64,000 nucleotides of DNA from Pollutimonas thiosulfatoxidans (lineage in GTDB: Bacteria; Pseudomonadota; Gammaproteobacteria; Burkholderiales; Burkholderiaceae_B). Position numbers and translations under genes: made by a program. Location: assembly GCF_004022565.1 (NCBI RefSeq), contig NZ_CP022987.1, forward strand, positions 2,480,001 to 2,544,000, in the 5' to 3' direction. A model generated the notes under the pieces. It made no database searches. It had not been told where the DNA came from and saw only the letters and a program-made list of their open reading frames with translations. Below, in pieces: positions 1 to 8,939 of the stretch (position 1 is the first letter of the stretch; each line of letters opens with the position of its first letter).

Positions 1-236
1 GTGCCCATCTTGATCACGCCGCTTGAGCCCTTCAGCTTGAGGTCCTTGATTACCGTAACGGTATCGCCGTCCTCCAGCACGTTTCCGGCGGAGTCCCGAT
101 AAATTTTAGTATCAGACGTGCCGGCTGATTCTTCATGCTTGGGCCACTCGTGTGCGCACTCCGGACAAACCAACAGGACGCCGTCATCGTAGGTGTATTC
201 AGACTGACATTTGGGACAGGGCGGTAATGGGTTCAT
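1..236 (-). CDS. PhnA/YjdM-like zinc-ribbon protein (3' end outside window)
   Basis: Begins at ATG 236 behind a good Shine-Dalgarno (AAGGAGAG) and runs off the left edge, so the C-terminus is missing. The N-terminus MNPLPPCPKCQSEY followed by VCPECAHEW is the CxxC...CxxC zinc ribbon of the PhnA/YjdM family. After it comes the family's small beta domain (residues KIYRDSAGNVLEDGDTVTV and GSSGVIKMG). The family was named from phosphonate operons, but its biochemical role is poorly defined and no phosphonate genes are visible here. It is divergent from the GntR gene at 377. Confidence 0.9.
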   Translation of the reverse strand, partial: MNPLPPCPKCQSEYTYDDGVLLVCPECAHEWPKHEESAGTSDTKIYRDSAGNVLEDGDTVTVIKDLKLKGSSGVIKMG

Positions 237-332
237 GAGCTCTCCTTGAAACGATGCAACTGGCCCGTTAATGGCCGCGCAGATGCTGTCTCCTGACTGT
301 ACTACACACGCCATCGTGCACGATCATGATAT

Positions 333-344
333 ATCGTATACAAT
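333..344 (+). promoter_or_regulatory. Candidate GntR/FadR-type operator over a -10 box
   Basis: ATCGTATACAAT is a 12-bp palindrome with one mismatch. It has the TNGT-(N)-ACNA form typical of GntR regulators with FCD domains. It overlaps a -10-like TACAAT at 339-344, 33 bp before the GntR start codon, so the regulator could repress its own operon. The -35 region is not convincing. Confidence 0.45.
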
Positions 345-376
345 AATACACAGCGAATACAAAAAGAGAGGCTCGT

Positions 377-1045
377 ATGCTTACGACAAAATCCACGGAG
401 CACAAGGACGACATCTACGAATCGGTGCGCGCTCACGTACTTGCCTTGGTCAAGAACATCGAAGCGCCGGTACGTATTCGCGAAGAAGAACTGGCCAAGA
501 AGCTTAATGTGAGTCGTACGCCAGTTCGCCAGGCGCTGTTGCGGCTGGGACAGGAAGGCATCCTTAACATGGAGCCTCGGCGGGGTGCGCTACTGTCACC
601 CCTGACGCTGGAAGACTATGTCGAATGGCTGAAACTACGAATAGAGCTCGAAGCTTTTGCAGCGCGCGAAGCCGCGCTTAACGCTTCGCAGCGGGATGTC
701 GATGCCTTGCGCGCCCTGTTCGCGCCATTCAATGAAGACAACGTGGACGCGCATGTTGAAGCCTATGCCAAGGCCAACGTCGATTTTCATGCAGCCATTG
801 TCCGCCTGGCAGAGAACCATCTGCTGGAAAAAATCTGGAAGTCCTTTGGTCATCGCGGCATGCTCAAGAGCAAGACCATAGAGCGTCTACACCGCGCCCG
901 CCACTCGCTGGCGGAACACCTGGCGCTGATCGATGCCATCGAAAAACGCGACGGTGCACTCGCCGATCGCCTGGCCCGCGAGCATGTCCAGGGTTTGCTG
1001 ACGCAAACACTGGGCGGCCCGCCCCACACTAGAACAGGAGCTTAA
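377..1045 (+). CDS. GntR family transcriptional regulator with FCD domain
   Basis: 222 aa. Residues about 15-80 form the winged helix-turn-helix (recognition helix around VSRTPVRQALLRLGQEG). Residues about 88-210 form the all-helical FCD ligand-binding domain of the FadR/VanR subfamily. Start ATG follows AAAGAGAGG. It is the first gene of a block with an FAH-family hydrolase, a Bug receptor and RidA, all within short spacing, so it most likely controls catabolism of an organic acid. The effector cannot be read from sequence. A palindrome at 333-344 is a plausible autoregulatory site. Confidence 0.9.
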   Translation: MLTTKSTEHKDDIYESVRAHVLALVKNIEAPVRIREEELAKKLNVSRTPVRQALLRLGQEGILNMEPRRGALLSPLTLEDYVEWLKLRIELEAFAAREAALNASQRDVDALRALFAPFNEDNVDAHVEAYAKANVDFHAAIVRLAENHLLEKIWKSFGHRGMLKSKTIERLHRARHSLAEHLALIDAIEKRDGALADRLAREHVQGLLTQTLGGPPHTRTGA

Positions 1046-1050
1046 TTTCT

Positions 1051-1968
1051 ATGAAGTTACTTACATTCGCCCATGACGATGCAACGCGTTTGGGCGGCAT
1101 GCTTGCCGATGGCCGCGTGGTCGACCTTACGCAAGCCTGGACTACTTATGACCACCTGCTGAACGGCGTTCAAGCGCCCAACGAAGTGTTTGATGCCATC
1201 TGTCTTGGCGAGCCGGCCCTCCAGGCCCTGACCAGCCTGATGGAACAGTCCGAAAAAGCCGGCAAACCCGTACTGAGCGCGGAAGGCCTCTCCGTCCTGG
1301 CGCCCATTCCCAACCCATCGAAGAACATCTTCTGCGTGGGTAGAAACTATCGCGCACATATTGTCGAAGGCAACCTGGCGCGCGGCCGCCCCGCCGACGA
1401 ATTTCCCAAGGCACTGGAGTTCTTTACCAAGGCGCCCACCACTGTGGTCGGACACCAGGCGCAAGTAAGCCGGCACGCCAAGCACACCAACATGCTGGAC
1501 TATGAAGTAGAGCTTGGCATCGTAATTGGTAAGGCGGGTCGGGATATCAGCCCCGAAAACGCGCTGGATCACGTCTTTGGCTACACCATCGTGAACGACA
1601 TCACAGCCCGCGATCTGCAAGCGCTGCATGGCCAGTGGTTCAAAGGCAAGTCCCTGGATGGCACTTGTCCTATCGGCCCGGTTGTCACGTTGAAAGCAGC
1701 CATCGCGAACCCGAACGAACTGGGGCTGGAGCTGGACGTCAACGGCGAATCGCGCCAGTCGGCCAATACATCGGACATGCTGTTTGACGTACCCAGCATC
1801 ATTGCTCAATTGTCTGCCGGCATGACCTTGGAGCCAGGCGACATCATCGCCACCGGCACACCGTCCGGCGTGGGCTTTGCCTTGACGCCGCCGCGCTCGC
1901 TTGAGCCGGGCGACGTCATTAGAGCCCGTATTGAATCCATCGGTGAACTTGTCACCACCATACTGTAA
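1051..1968 (+). CDS. Fumarylacetoacetate hydrolase (FAH) family protein
   Basis: 305 aa, usual length for FAH-family isomerase/hydrolases. The catalytic FAH fold covers about residues 90-305, beginning at IFCVGRNYRAH. Metal-binding acidic residues appear in DYEVELG (D150, E152, E154) and NDITARD (D183), and the family end GDIIATGTPSGVG is present. Members act on beta-diketo or 2-oxo-enoic acids (hydratase, hydrolase or decarboxylase), often in aromatic or sugar-acid breakdown. It starts 5 bp after the GntR gene and is followed by a Bug receptor, so it probably acts on the imported acid. The exact substrate is unknown. Confidence 0.88.
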   Translation: MKLLTFAHDDATRLGGMLADGRVVDLTQAWTTYDHLLNGVQAPNEVFDAICLGEPALQALTSLMEQSEKAGKPVLSAEGLSVLAPIPNPSKNIFCVGRNYRAHIVEGNLARGRPADEFPKALEFFTKAPTTVVGHQAQVSRHAKHTNMLDYEVELGIVIGKAGRDISPENALDHVFGYTIVNDITARDLQALHGQWFKGKSLDGTCPIGPVVTLKAAIANPNELGLELDVNGESRQSANTSDMLFDVPSIIAQLSAGMTLEPGDIIATGTPSGVGFALTPPRSLEPGDVIRARIESIGELVTTIL

Positions 1969-1982
1969 AAGGATAGATTGCT

Positions 1983-2957
1983 ATGCGTTTGAACATGATT
2001 CGTCTTGGTCTGGTTGCATTAAGCGCTTTGGCGGTAGTTCCGTCAGTTACGCTTGCGCAGGCTTACCCAAGCAAACCCATTACCATTGTTGTGCCCTTCC
2101 CCGCAGGCGGCACCCTCGATAACCTGACCCGCAGCCTGGGCCAGAAACTGGGCGAAAGCTTCAAGCAGCCAGTTATCATCGACAACAAGCCCGGGGCCGG
2201 CACCCTGATCGGCACCGAAATCGTGGCCCGCGCCGCACCCGACGGCTATACCCTGGGCATGGTGGCCAACAGTTTCGCCATTAACCCCAGCCTGCACGAG
2301 TCGTTGCGCTATGACACCGTGAAGGATTTCGCGCCCATCAGCTGGGTAGCCTATACTCCGCACATGCTGGTTGCTCATCCTGATGTGCCGGTCAAGAGCT
2401 TGAAGGACATCATAGCGGCGGCCAAGGCCAAACCGGGCGAGCTGTCGTTTGCTTCGTTCGGCGCGGGCACCTCACCGCATATCGCGATCGAAATGCTTAA
2501 AACCCAGGCCGATATCGATGTACTGCATATCCCATACCGTGGACAGGCCCCCGCGCTTAACGACTTGCTGGGCGGTCACGTCGACATGATGTTCGCCAAT
2601 ACTCCCGATGTCCTTCCGCACATTCAGTCGGGCAAGTTGCGCGCTATCGCCCTGGCGGACGACACACGCACTGCGTCAGCACCCGATGTGGAAACCTTCG
2701 CGGAAGCCGGCGTCAAGGGCTTCAACTCCAACTCTTGGTACGGCGTTATTGCGCCGGCAGGCACGCCTCAGCCGATTATTGATCAGTTAAGTGCCGAGTT
2801 CGTACGCATTCTAGGCCTGGCCGACATACGCGAGCGCTTGGCAGCCCAAGGCCTGGAGCCCGCCGGCACCACGCCCGCCGAGTTCGCCGAACATTTGAAG
2901 TCTGAAATGGACAAGGCCGAAAAAATGGTGAAGACCTCGAACGCAAGCGCGCAATAA
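1983..2957 (+). CDS. Bug family periplasmic receptor (TctC-like)
   Basis: 324 aa. A Sec signal peptide covers about the first 26 residues (hydrophobic LVALSALAVVPSVTLAQA). The mature start YPSKPITIVVPFPAGGTLD is the signature of Bug proteins, which bind carboxylates in the periplasm and are greatly expanded in Bordetella and relatives. PGAGTLIGTEIVARA and a late GTPQPIIDQL are also typical. No TctA/TctB membrane partners lie nearby, which is common for orphan Bug receptors. It sits between an FAH hydrolase and RidA, so the ligand is probably the substrate of this operon. Confidence 0.93.
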   Translation: MRLNMIRLGLVALSALAVVPSVTLAQAYPSKPITIVVPFPAGGTLDNLTRSLGQKLGESFKQPVIIDNKPGAGTLIGTEIVARAAPDGYTLGMVANSFAINPSLHESLRYDTVKDFAPISWVAYTPHMLVAHPDVPVKSLKDIIAAAKAKPGELSFASFGAGTSPHIAIEMLKTQADIDVLHIPYRGQAPALNDLLGGHVDMMFANTPDVLPHIQSGKLRAIALADDTRTASAPDVETFAEAGVKGFNSNSWYGVIAPAGTPQPIIDQLSAEFVRILGLADIRERLAAQGLEPAGTTPAEFAEHLKSEMDKAEKMVKTSNASAQ

Positions 2958-3006
2958 GCGCTGGCCGTCGTCCACCAATCATCCCATTGTTATCAAGGAG
3001 ATATCC

Positions 3007-3387
3007 ATGAGTAAAGAAATTATCACTTCGTCAAAAGTCACGCCCCCACGCGCGCCGCTCTCGCCGGCAGTGCGCTCCGGCGGCTTTGTGTTTGTTTCGG
3101 GCCAGCCCGCGTTTTTTGGTGATCGTGAGATCGCCAAGGACGACTTCGACGCACAAATGCATCAGGTGATGGCCAACATCAAGGCCTTGCTTGAAGAGGC
3201 CGGCTCCAGCCTGGACAAGATCGTCAAAGCCAACGTGATCCTGAAGCGTGCGGAAGATTTCGGCAAAATGAACGACATCTATCGCACCTACTTCAAGGAG
3301 GGAGAATACCCCGCCCGCACGACCATCGCTGCGGATATGGGCAACCCGGACTTCCTGCTTGAGATCGAGTGTATCGCTGCGGCGTAA
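3007..3387 (+). CDS. RidA family protein (YjgF/YER057c/UK114)
   Basis: 126 aa, family length. The substrate-site residues are visible: the G-F-V-F-V-S-G-Q strand, the arginine in YPARTTIAADMG, and the C-terminal EIECIAA with its glutamate. RidA proteins hydrolyse reactive enamine/imine intermediates, and relatives in catabolic operons act on pathway-specific imines. SD AAGGAG lies 7 bp before ATG. It is the last gene of the operon and is followed directly by a rho-independent terminator. Confidence 0.9.
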   Translation: MSKEIITSSKVTPPRAPLSPAVRSGGFVFVSGQPAFFGDREIAKDDFDAQMHQVMANIKALLEEAGSSLDKIVKANVILKRAEDFGKMNDIYRTYFKEGEYPARTTIAADMGNPDFLLEIECIAAA

Positions 3388-3402
3388 GCACTTTTTCCCA
3401 AG

Positions 3403-3430
3403 AAACCCAGCCTACGCGCTGGGTTTTTTT
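3403..3430 (+). terminator. Rho-independent terminator after RidA
   Basis: A 9-bp perfect stem, AAACCCAGC / GCTGGGTTT, with a 6-nt loop (3412-3417), runs straight into seven T residues. It closes the GntR-FAH-Bug-RidA operon. Confidence 0.9.
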
Positions 3431-3577
3431 GCGCCCAGCGGGCACAAGGGATGACGGACCGCACCCGCCCAGCCGCCATACCTGGCGGTGGCTTTTCCGT
3501 TGCTTATGACAAAAGTATGCAAAAGTAGTGTGCTTGTAAGCTAGAATCGTCGGTTATGTAGAGCCCCTCAGCCATCG

Positions 3578-4840
3578 ATGAAAAAGATAATAGATACGCT
3601 GGATAACGACACGAACGCTGGCCTGGTCATCGTGGACAGGGGCATGGTCATTCGCTACATGAACGCCCGCATGGCGCAATGGACCGGTGTGACGGCAGGG
3701 CAGGCATTGGGGGCCAGCCTTGCACTGGCCTTTCCAGCTTGCGCGGCAGCGCTGCAGGCATGCTTGCTTGACGCGCTGCCTTCAGGCCCCCACGGCCGCG
3801 GGGCTGTCGACAACGGCCTCCCGGCCAAAGGCCTTATCCAGATTCCTACACCCAGCGGGGCCATCGAATGCATGGTCTGCTTTCCGTTTACCGACATCGA
3901 TGACGAGCTTTCGTACGCCGCGCTTTTTTATGATGCCCGGGATGCCGAGGCCTTTCATCGTAGTTTCGGGTCAGCCATCAACCGGCTGCTCCGCCTGCAG
4001 GTGGAGCAGCAGCTTTTGCTTCTGAAGCTGGAGCATAAAGACGATCATCTGCTTGAAGTGGAGAAGCTTGCCGGCATAGGCCAATTGGCTGCAGGCATCG
4101 CCCATGAGATCAACAACCCCATAGGCTATATATTCTCTAACCTGCGTACGCTGGCCAGCTATGTACGCGAGATGCTCAATTTGATTGATGCGGTCGACAC
4201 CGTGAAAAGCCTGGACGAGTTCCGTCAGCTACGGAACTGTCCCGAGTACGAATACATACGCAGCGATGTCGAGTCCCTGATCCGCGAATCGGAAGAAGGC
4301 ATAGATCGAGTCAAGAAGATCATAGGCGCCCTGAAAGATTTCTCTCATCCCGAAGAACCCGGATACCGGCCGGTGGATCTGCACCGATGCATAGAGACCA
4401 CCCTGAAAGTCATCGCCAACGAGGTCAAGTACAAGGCGGAAGTGGTGAAGGTGTATGGCGACATTCCGGACGTCGAATGCAACGCTTCCCAAATCAGCCA
4501 GGTGCTCATGAATTTATTGGTCAATGCCGCCCAGGCCATTGACAACTTTGGCGTGATCACAATACGTACCGGGCATGAGGCGCCATGGGTGTGGCTGGAA
4601 GTGGACGACACGGGCCAGGGCATGGAGCGGTCGGTAGCCAGCCGGATTTTCGAGCCCTTCTTCACCACCAAGGCCGTGGGCCAGGGAACCGGGCTGGGCC
4701 TTTCCGTATCACTAAGCATACTGGAGCACCACGGCGGCTCGGCGGAAGTTGACAGCGAGCCGGGCCGGGGCACCCGCATTCGACTGTGGCTTCCGCAAAC
4801 ACAAAGCGCGACGGCTGTCCCTCTGGAGACCGCAGGATGA
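3578..4840 (+). CDS. Soluble PAS sensor histidine kinase (NtrB/ZraS type)
   Basis: 420 aa, no membrane segment, so a cytoplasmic sensor. An N-terminal PAS-like domain covers about residues 8-125, followed by a short helical linker. The HisKA H-box is GIGQLAAGIAHEINNP, with phospho-accepting H176. The HATPase_c domain covers about 290-405, with NLLVNAAQAID (N box), DDTGQGM (G1) and GTGLGLSVS (G2). The gene overlaps the next (response regulator) by ATGA, so kinase and regulator are translationally coupled. The signal sensed is unknown. It heads a three-gene c-di-GMP-related operon. Confidence 0.9.
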   Translation: MKKIIDTLDNDTNAGLVIVDRGMVIRYMNARMAQWTGVTAGQALGASLALAFPACAAALQACLLDALPSGPHGRGAVDNGLPAKGLIQIPTPSGAIECMVCFPFTDIDDELSYAALFYDARDAEAFHRSFGSAINRLLRLQVEQQLLLLKLEHKDDHLLEVEKLAGIGQLAAGIAHEINNPIGYIFSNLRTLASYVREMLNLIDAVDTVKSLDEFRQLRNCPEYEYIRSDVESLIRESEEGIDRVKKIIGALKDFSHPEEPGYRPVDLHRCIETTLKVIANEVKYKAEVVKVYGDIPDVECNASQISQVLMNLLVNAAQAIDNFGVITIRTGHEAPWVWLEVDDTGQGMERSVASRIFEPFFTTKAVGQGTGLGLSVSLSILEHHGGSAEVDSEPGRGTRIRLWLPQTQSATAVPLETAG

Positions 4841-6153
4841 CCAAAGCTACCATCTTGCTCGTGGACGATGAGCCGGCAGTCATCAGCAGCCTGAAGCGTG
4901 CCTTGCGCCTGAAGCCGTACGACATCATCGCCGTTCAGGACGGCGCTGCTGCACTCCGGATACTGGCCAGCCAGACTATAGACCTGATCATTTCCGACAA
5001 CCGCATGCCCGGCATGGACGGCCCTACCCTGCTGGCCGAAGCGCAGCGTGGATGGCCCGATACCATGCGTGTCCTGCTGACTGGACAGCCCGACCTGGGT
5101 GCCACCATAGAGGCCATCAACAACGGCAGAATCTACCGCTATATCAGCAAGCCATGGGACGAGCGCGAACTTTGCCAGGCGATCGATGACGCCCTGGCTT
5201 ACCGGCAGATGAAACGCGATCAGCAGCGGCTTCAGCAACTAACGCATGAACGCAACACCGAACTGCAACAGACCAATGCCACGCTGGAAGCCAGGGTGCA
5301 GGAACGCACCGCCGAACTGGCGCGTACCGCCGAACAGCTTACCGTGGCCCATGCCCGTTTGCACCGCAGCTTTGTGACCGCTACCGAGGTGTTCTCGTCC
5401 GTGATCAATCAGCGGCTGCCCGCCAATCGGCAGCCGAATCGCGAAGTCCTTGCGCTGGTAACCGCCTTCTGCAGATTCAAGAAGGCACCACCGGAGCTTA
5501 CCGACGATCTTTCCATGGCAGCCGCCCTGTACAACATCGGCAAGCTCTCGTGGAACGACACGCTTATCGCCATGCCTGTCGAAGCCATGGATCGCGAGCA
5601 ACGCGATCACTATGAGCGCTACCCCGGATTGGGAGAAAGCCTGCTGATGGCGCTGGAGCCGGCAGGCAACGCCGCCGTCATTATCCGGCACCATCAAGAG
5701 CGCTGGGATGGCGCCGGTTTTCCGGACGGCCTTTCCGGCCCAGCCATCCCGCTGGGCTCGCGGATCCTGCGGCTGGCGGTCGACTATGTAGAGATGCAGA
5801 TGGGCCTGGTGGTTCGTCGTCCCGCATCGTCCGAGGACGTCCAGAGCGGGATGCAAAAGCTGGCCGGCCGCATTTACGATCCCGCGCTTTGCGAGCGTTT
5901 TATCGCGATGGTCCAGATTATGGCCACTCAGGCCGAGCCACATTCATACATCGTTCAGGAGTTCAGCGTATTGGCGCTGGAGCCAGGCATGGTCACCGGC
6001 AAAGACCTGCATGCCAATAGCGGCACGCTGCTGCTTAAAAGTGGCACTGTCCTGACCGAACGACTTATTGAAAAGCTGCGCGACCTGCAAGAGATTGAAG
6101 CCTCTTCCTATGCAGTCTTCGTCCGGCGCCCCGATCCGGAAGAACTATCATGA
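4837..6153 (+). CDS. Response regulator with degenerate HD-GYP-type domain (RpfG-like)
   Basis: 438 aa, starting at ATG 4837, which overlaps the kinase stop; an ATG at 4786 exists in the same frame but would lie deep inside the kinase gene. The receiver domain covers residues 4-120 (acidic pair in VDDEP, phospho-acceptor D54 in SDNRMPG, lysine in ISKPWD). A coiled-coil stretch (about 130-180) precedes an HD-GYP-like region at about 185-350. The metal motif normally HDIGK reads YNIGK (about residue 232), while HHQERWDGAGFPDGL is retained. Loss of the HD pair suggests reduced or absent c-di-GMP phosphodiesterase activity. It may act as a binding or scaffold module. Confidence 0.85.
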   Translation: MTKATILLVDDEPAVISSLKRALRLKPYDIIAVQDGAAALRILASQTIDLIISDNRMPGMDGPTLLAEAQRGWPDTMRVLLTGQPDLGATIEAINNGRIYRYISKPWDERELCQAIDDALAYRQMKRDQQRLQQLTHERNTELQQTNATLEARVQERTAELARTAEQLTVAHARLHRSFVTATEVFSSVINQRLPANRQPNREVLALVTAFCRFKKAPPELTDDLSMAAALYNIGKLSWNDTLIAMPVEAMDREQRDHYERYPGLGESLLMALEPAGNAAVIIRHHQERWDGAGFPDGLSGPAIPLGSRILRLAVDYVEMQMGLVVRRPASSEDVQSGMQKLAGRIYDPALCERFIAMVQIMATQAEPHSYIVQEFSVLALEPGMVTGKDLHANSGTLLLKSGTVLTERLIEKLRDLQEIEASSYAVFVRRPDPEELS

Positions 6154-8756
6154 CGTCTGGCGCCACCGCCACAACACCCGCTTTGCCGCCGCAGGATCCC
6201 CGACCAGACGTCATTGGCAGCCATCCGCAATACAATTCCAAACAATCTCTGTTCTATACCGCAGCCGCCACGCTGATGTGGACGGGCGCGGTCGGATTGC
6301 TCTATCCATATCTGGTTGGCACCGACGCATTTATTGCCCCAAGCTGCGCAGCGCTGCTGGCGCTTTGCGGTGCAGCCATGCTGCTGTCTGCCGCCAAACC
6401 ATCCGTGTCGCGGACGCTGGCGGCGGTGGCGCTGGGGATCACTGGCCTGCTCATGCTGGCCGGCATGAACGGGATGGCGCCGCACGCCGATACCTTGCCG
6501 CTGGACACGCCAATGCGGCTGGATGTCATGTGCAGCTTGCAGCTGTTCCTGCTGGCCCTGGCCCTGCTCATGGCCGGCCGCGCTTCAAGCTGGCGCAAAG
6601 TGGCCATGGTGCTTGCCTTGGCTTCCATCGTGGTGGCCGTCGTGCAGCGCTTTCCGCCGGGGTTCGTGCAGCTTGCCGGGCAATCCCTGTTCATGGCGGA
6701 CCTGGCCCTGATCATCGGCGTGCTGGCGGGTGCTGCCGTGGCGGGATCCAGCCACGGCAGCATGCCTGGCTCGCCTCTGGTGCACAGGCAGGTCATGTTT
6801 TTTGGCCTGGTGGGCACGCTGGCCTCAGTACTGATGTGGTACGCCTTGACCGACATCTATCGCCACGCCCTGAGCGCTTCGGCAGGCAGCGGCATGACCG
6901 ATCTGTTGGCATTTACGGATGCGTTGGGCGAACTGGTGTTGTTGGTTTGCCTGGCGTTTACGATCATCATGGCCAGGACGCTGGGAACGGCCGCGATCCT
7001 GGCCGAACGCGCCCGCGTGCTACGCCACGCCTCGTTCCATGACGCGCTGACGGGGTTGCCCAACAAGAAAAGCCTGGAAGCCGAACTGCAACGGCTCTGT
7101 GCCCGCACCTCGCAGGGCGAGGCATCCTTGTGGGTGGTGCTGGTCAACCTGGATGGCATCAAGCTGATCAACGATTCCATGGGCCATAACGTGGGCGACC
7201 AGGTGCTTCAGGAAGTCGCCGGGCGCATTGCGGATCGCGCAGGAGACGATGCTTTTATTTGCCGACTGGAAGGCGACGAGTTCGTCATCGTTCTAAGTGC
7301 GGTCAGCTCGGACGAGGTGGTCCGTATCACCGGCGGCCTGATCTCCACCATCGCCAAACCCTATCGCATCGGCGCGGCCAGGCTGCGCTTGACAGCAAGC
7401 GCCGGCATCACGACAAAACGCGGGGCCATCAGCGATCCCATGGAACTGATACGCCAAGCCGATCTGGCGACGGCCTGCGCCAAGCGTGACGGACGCAATA
7501 CCTGGCATGAGTATTCGGCCGAGCTAAGTGTGTCGGTGATCGAACGCCTGGACCTGCGCAGTGATCTGCAGCAAGCGCTGGACACCCATAGACTGACGTT
7601 GCATTATCAGCCCTTGCTGGAGGGGCATAGCGGCCGCGTTGTCGGCGTGGAAGCCCTGCTGCGCTGGATGCATCCCGTGCGCGGCCCCATACCGCCCGCG
7701 GCCTTTATCGGCCTGGCGGAGCAGACTGGGCAGATCATTCCCTTGACCGCCTGGGTGCTGGACCAGGCCTGCCGAGACATCAAGCTGCTTAAGGCCCGTA
7801 ATGTGGGTCGGTTTCCCGTGATGGTAAATATTTCACCTGTCTTCTTTCAGCGCAAGGATTTCGTGCGGGACATCAAGGCGGTGCTTGAACACCATGAGCT
7901 GACCGGCGACTGCCTGGAGGTCGAGCTAACCGAAGGCGTATTGCTGGAGCACACCGCCAGCACCATCAAAAAGCTTAACGAGCTACGGGCATTGGGCGTC
8001 AAGGCCTCGATCGACGACTTTGGCACCGGGTACTCCAGCCTCAGTTATCTGAAAAGCTTGCCGATTGAAAAGGTCAAGATCGATCAGTCTTTCATCAAGG
8101 ATGTAATCAGCGACCAGCACGATGCCGCCATCACGCGCGCCATCATCAGCCTGGCTCATCATCTGGACTTGACAGTCATCGCCGAGGGCGTGGAAACAGA
8201 AGGCCAGTACTGGTTCCTGAAACGCAATCTGTGCGACCAATTCCAGGGCTTCCTGTTTGCACGGCCCATACCTCTGGGCGACCTGCTGCCCTGGCTGCAG
8301 CAACGCGAAATCGCTCAGGCGCTGCCCGGCGCGCAAGGCGAATCGGGCGACGGGCGATGCCTGTTGCTGCTGGATGACGAAGAGAACATCTTGCGCGCGC
8401 TAAAGCGCCTGCTGCGCCGGGATGGCTATCGCATCCTGACCGCAACCACCCCGCAAGAGGCGTTTTCGCTGTTGGCCAAAAACGATATCCAAGTGCTGGT
8501 ATCGGACCAACGCATGCCGACCATGACGGGCACCGAGTTCTTCAGCCGCGTGAAAGAGATCTACCCCGAAACCGTCAGGCTGGTGCTCTCGGGCTACACG
8601 GATCTGAAGACCGTGACGGACGCCATCAATCACGGCGCAATCTACAAGTTCTTGACCAAACCCTGGGATGACGAAGGCTTGCGGGCAGAGATCGCGCTGG
8701 CATTCAAGAACGCCGAAACCATTGCAGCACGCCCTGCGCCGCCACTGGCTCAATAG
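6150..8756 (+). CDS. Membrane GGDEF-EAL protein with C-terminal receiver domain
   Basis: 868 aa. The N-terminal third (about 30-285) has several hydrophobic segments, a MASE-like membrane sensor. A GGDEF domain (about 295-455) carries EGDEF instead of GGDEF at about 373-377, so cyclase activity is doubtful. The EAL domain (about 475-715) looks intact: EALLRW, ELTEGVL, IDDFGTGYSSL, KIDQSF, AEGVE. A CheY-like receiver (about 737-865, phospho-acceptor near D786 in SDQRMP, KPWDD) sits at the C-terminus, an uncommon order. It overlaps the preceding regulator by ATGA. Likely a phosphorylation-controlled c-di-GMP phosphodiesterase fed by the kinase at 3578. Confidence 0.88.
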   Translation: MTSGATATTPALPPQDPRPDVIGSHPQYNSKQSLFYTAAATLMWTGAVGLLYPYLVGTDAFIAPSCAALLALCGAAMLLSAAKPSVSRTLAAVALGITGLLMLAGMNGMAPHADTLPLDTPMRLDVMCSLQLFLLALALLMAGRASSWRKVAMVLALASIVVAVVQRFPPGFVQLAGQSLFMADLALIIGVLAGAAVAGSSHGSMPGSPLVHRQVMFFGLVGTLASVLMWYALTDIYRHALSASAGSGMTDLLAFTDALGELVLLVCLAFTIIMARTLGTAAILAERARVLRHASFHDALTGLPNKKSLEAELQRLCARTSQGEASLWVVLVNLDGIKLINDSMGHNVGDQVLQEVAGRIADRAGDDAFICRLEGDEFVIVLSAVSSDEVVRITGGLISTIAKPYRIGAARLRLTASAGITTKRGAISDPMELIRQADLATACAKRDGRNTWHEYSAELSVSVIERLDLRSDLQQALDTHRLTLHYQPLLEGHSGRVVGVEALLRWMHPVRGPIPPAAFIGLAEQTGQIIPLTAWVLDQACRDIKLLKARNVGRFPVMVNISPVFFQRKDFVRDIKAVLEHHELTGDCLEVELTEGVLLEHTASTIKKLNELRALGVKASIDDFGTGYSSLSYLKSLPIEKVKIDQSFIKDVISDQHDAAITRAIISLAHHLDLTVIAEGVETEGQYWFLKRNLCDQFQGFLFARPIPLGDLLPWLQQREIAQALPGAQGESGDGRCLLLLDDEENILRALKRLLRRDGYRILTATTPQEAFSLLAKNDIQVLVSDQRMPTMTGTEFFSRVKEIYPETVRLVLSGYTDLKTVTDAINHGAIYKFLTKPWDDEGLRAEIALAFKNAETIAARPAPPLAQ

Positions 8757-8771
8757 CGAAGCAGGCGGTCA
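8719..8771 (+). repeat. Left 53-bp direct repeat: remnant of flavoprotein gene 3' end
   Basis: Matches 17470-17522 in the same orientation at 48 of 53 positions. At 17470-17522 the sequence is the end of the minus-strand flavoprotein gene (TACFASGRVAAQGVLRW). Here the minus strand still reads TACFAIEPVAAQGVLQW and then FRRS before an in-frame stop (TGA, 8706-8704). It also forms the last codons and stop of the GGDEF-EAL gene. The two copies bracket the whole amide cluster. Confidence 0.8.
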
Positions 8772-8808
8772 TCAGCCTGTCGGCCTAGGCCTCTTATGGT
8801 AAACCCGC

Positions 8809-8840
8809 AAAGCCGTCAAAAGCGATTGACAAGGCTTTTT
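8809..8840 (+). terminator. Probable terminator of the kinase/c-di-GMP operon
   Basis: AAAGCC-GTCAA (8809-8819), hexaloop AAGCGA (8820-8825), TTGAC, two-base bulge, then GGCTTTTT. The paired arms followed by a T-run fit an intrinsic terminator with a small bulge, 53 bp after the preceding stop. The six-base loop beginning with A also makes it a possible first hairpin of an ANTAR target, although G at loop position 4 is absent. Confidence 0.6.
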
Positions 8841-8915
8841 CAGCCCGATAGAGTTCACTTAACGAGCTAACTACACACACCAAAATTTCGCACCAGCCGC
8901 CAATGTTGCCAGCTA

Positions 8916-8939
8916 GGTGCAAGGCAAAAACGCCTCACC
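8916..8939 (+). promoter_or_regulatory. Candidate antiterminator hairpin competing with leader terminator
   Basis: GGTG-CA-AGGC (8916-8925), a six-base loop (8926-8931) and GCCT-CACC (8932-8939) can pair. Pairing would use the left arm of the terminator at 8926-8970, so the two structures are mutually exclusive. This is the geometry expected for AmiR/ANTAR antitermination. The loop AAAAAC begins with A but lacks the G at position 4 reported for ANTAR RNA targets, so this is a structural suggestion only. Confidence 0.4.
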
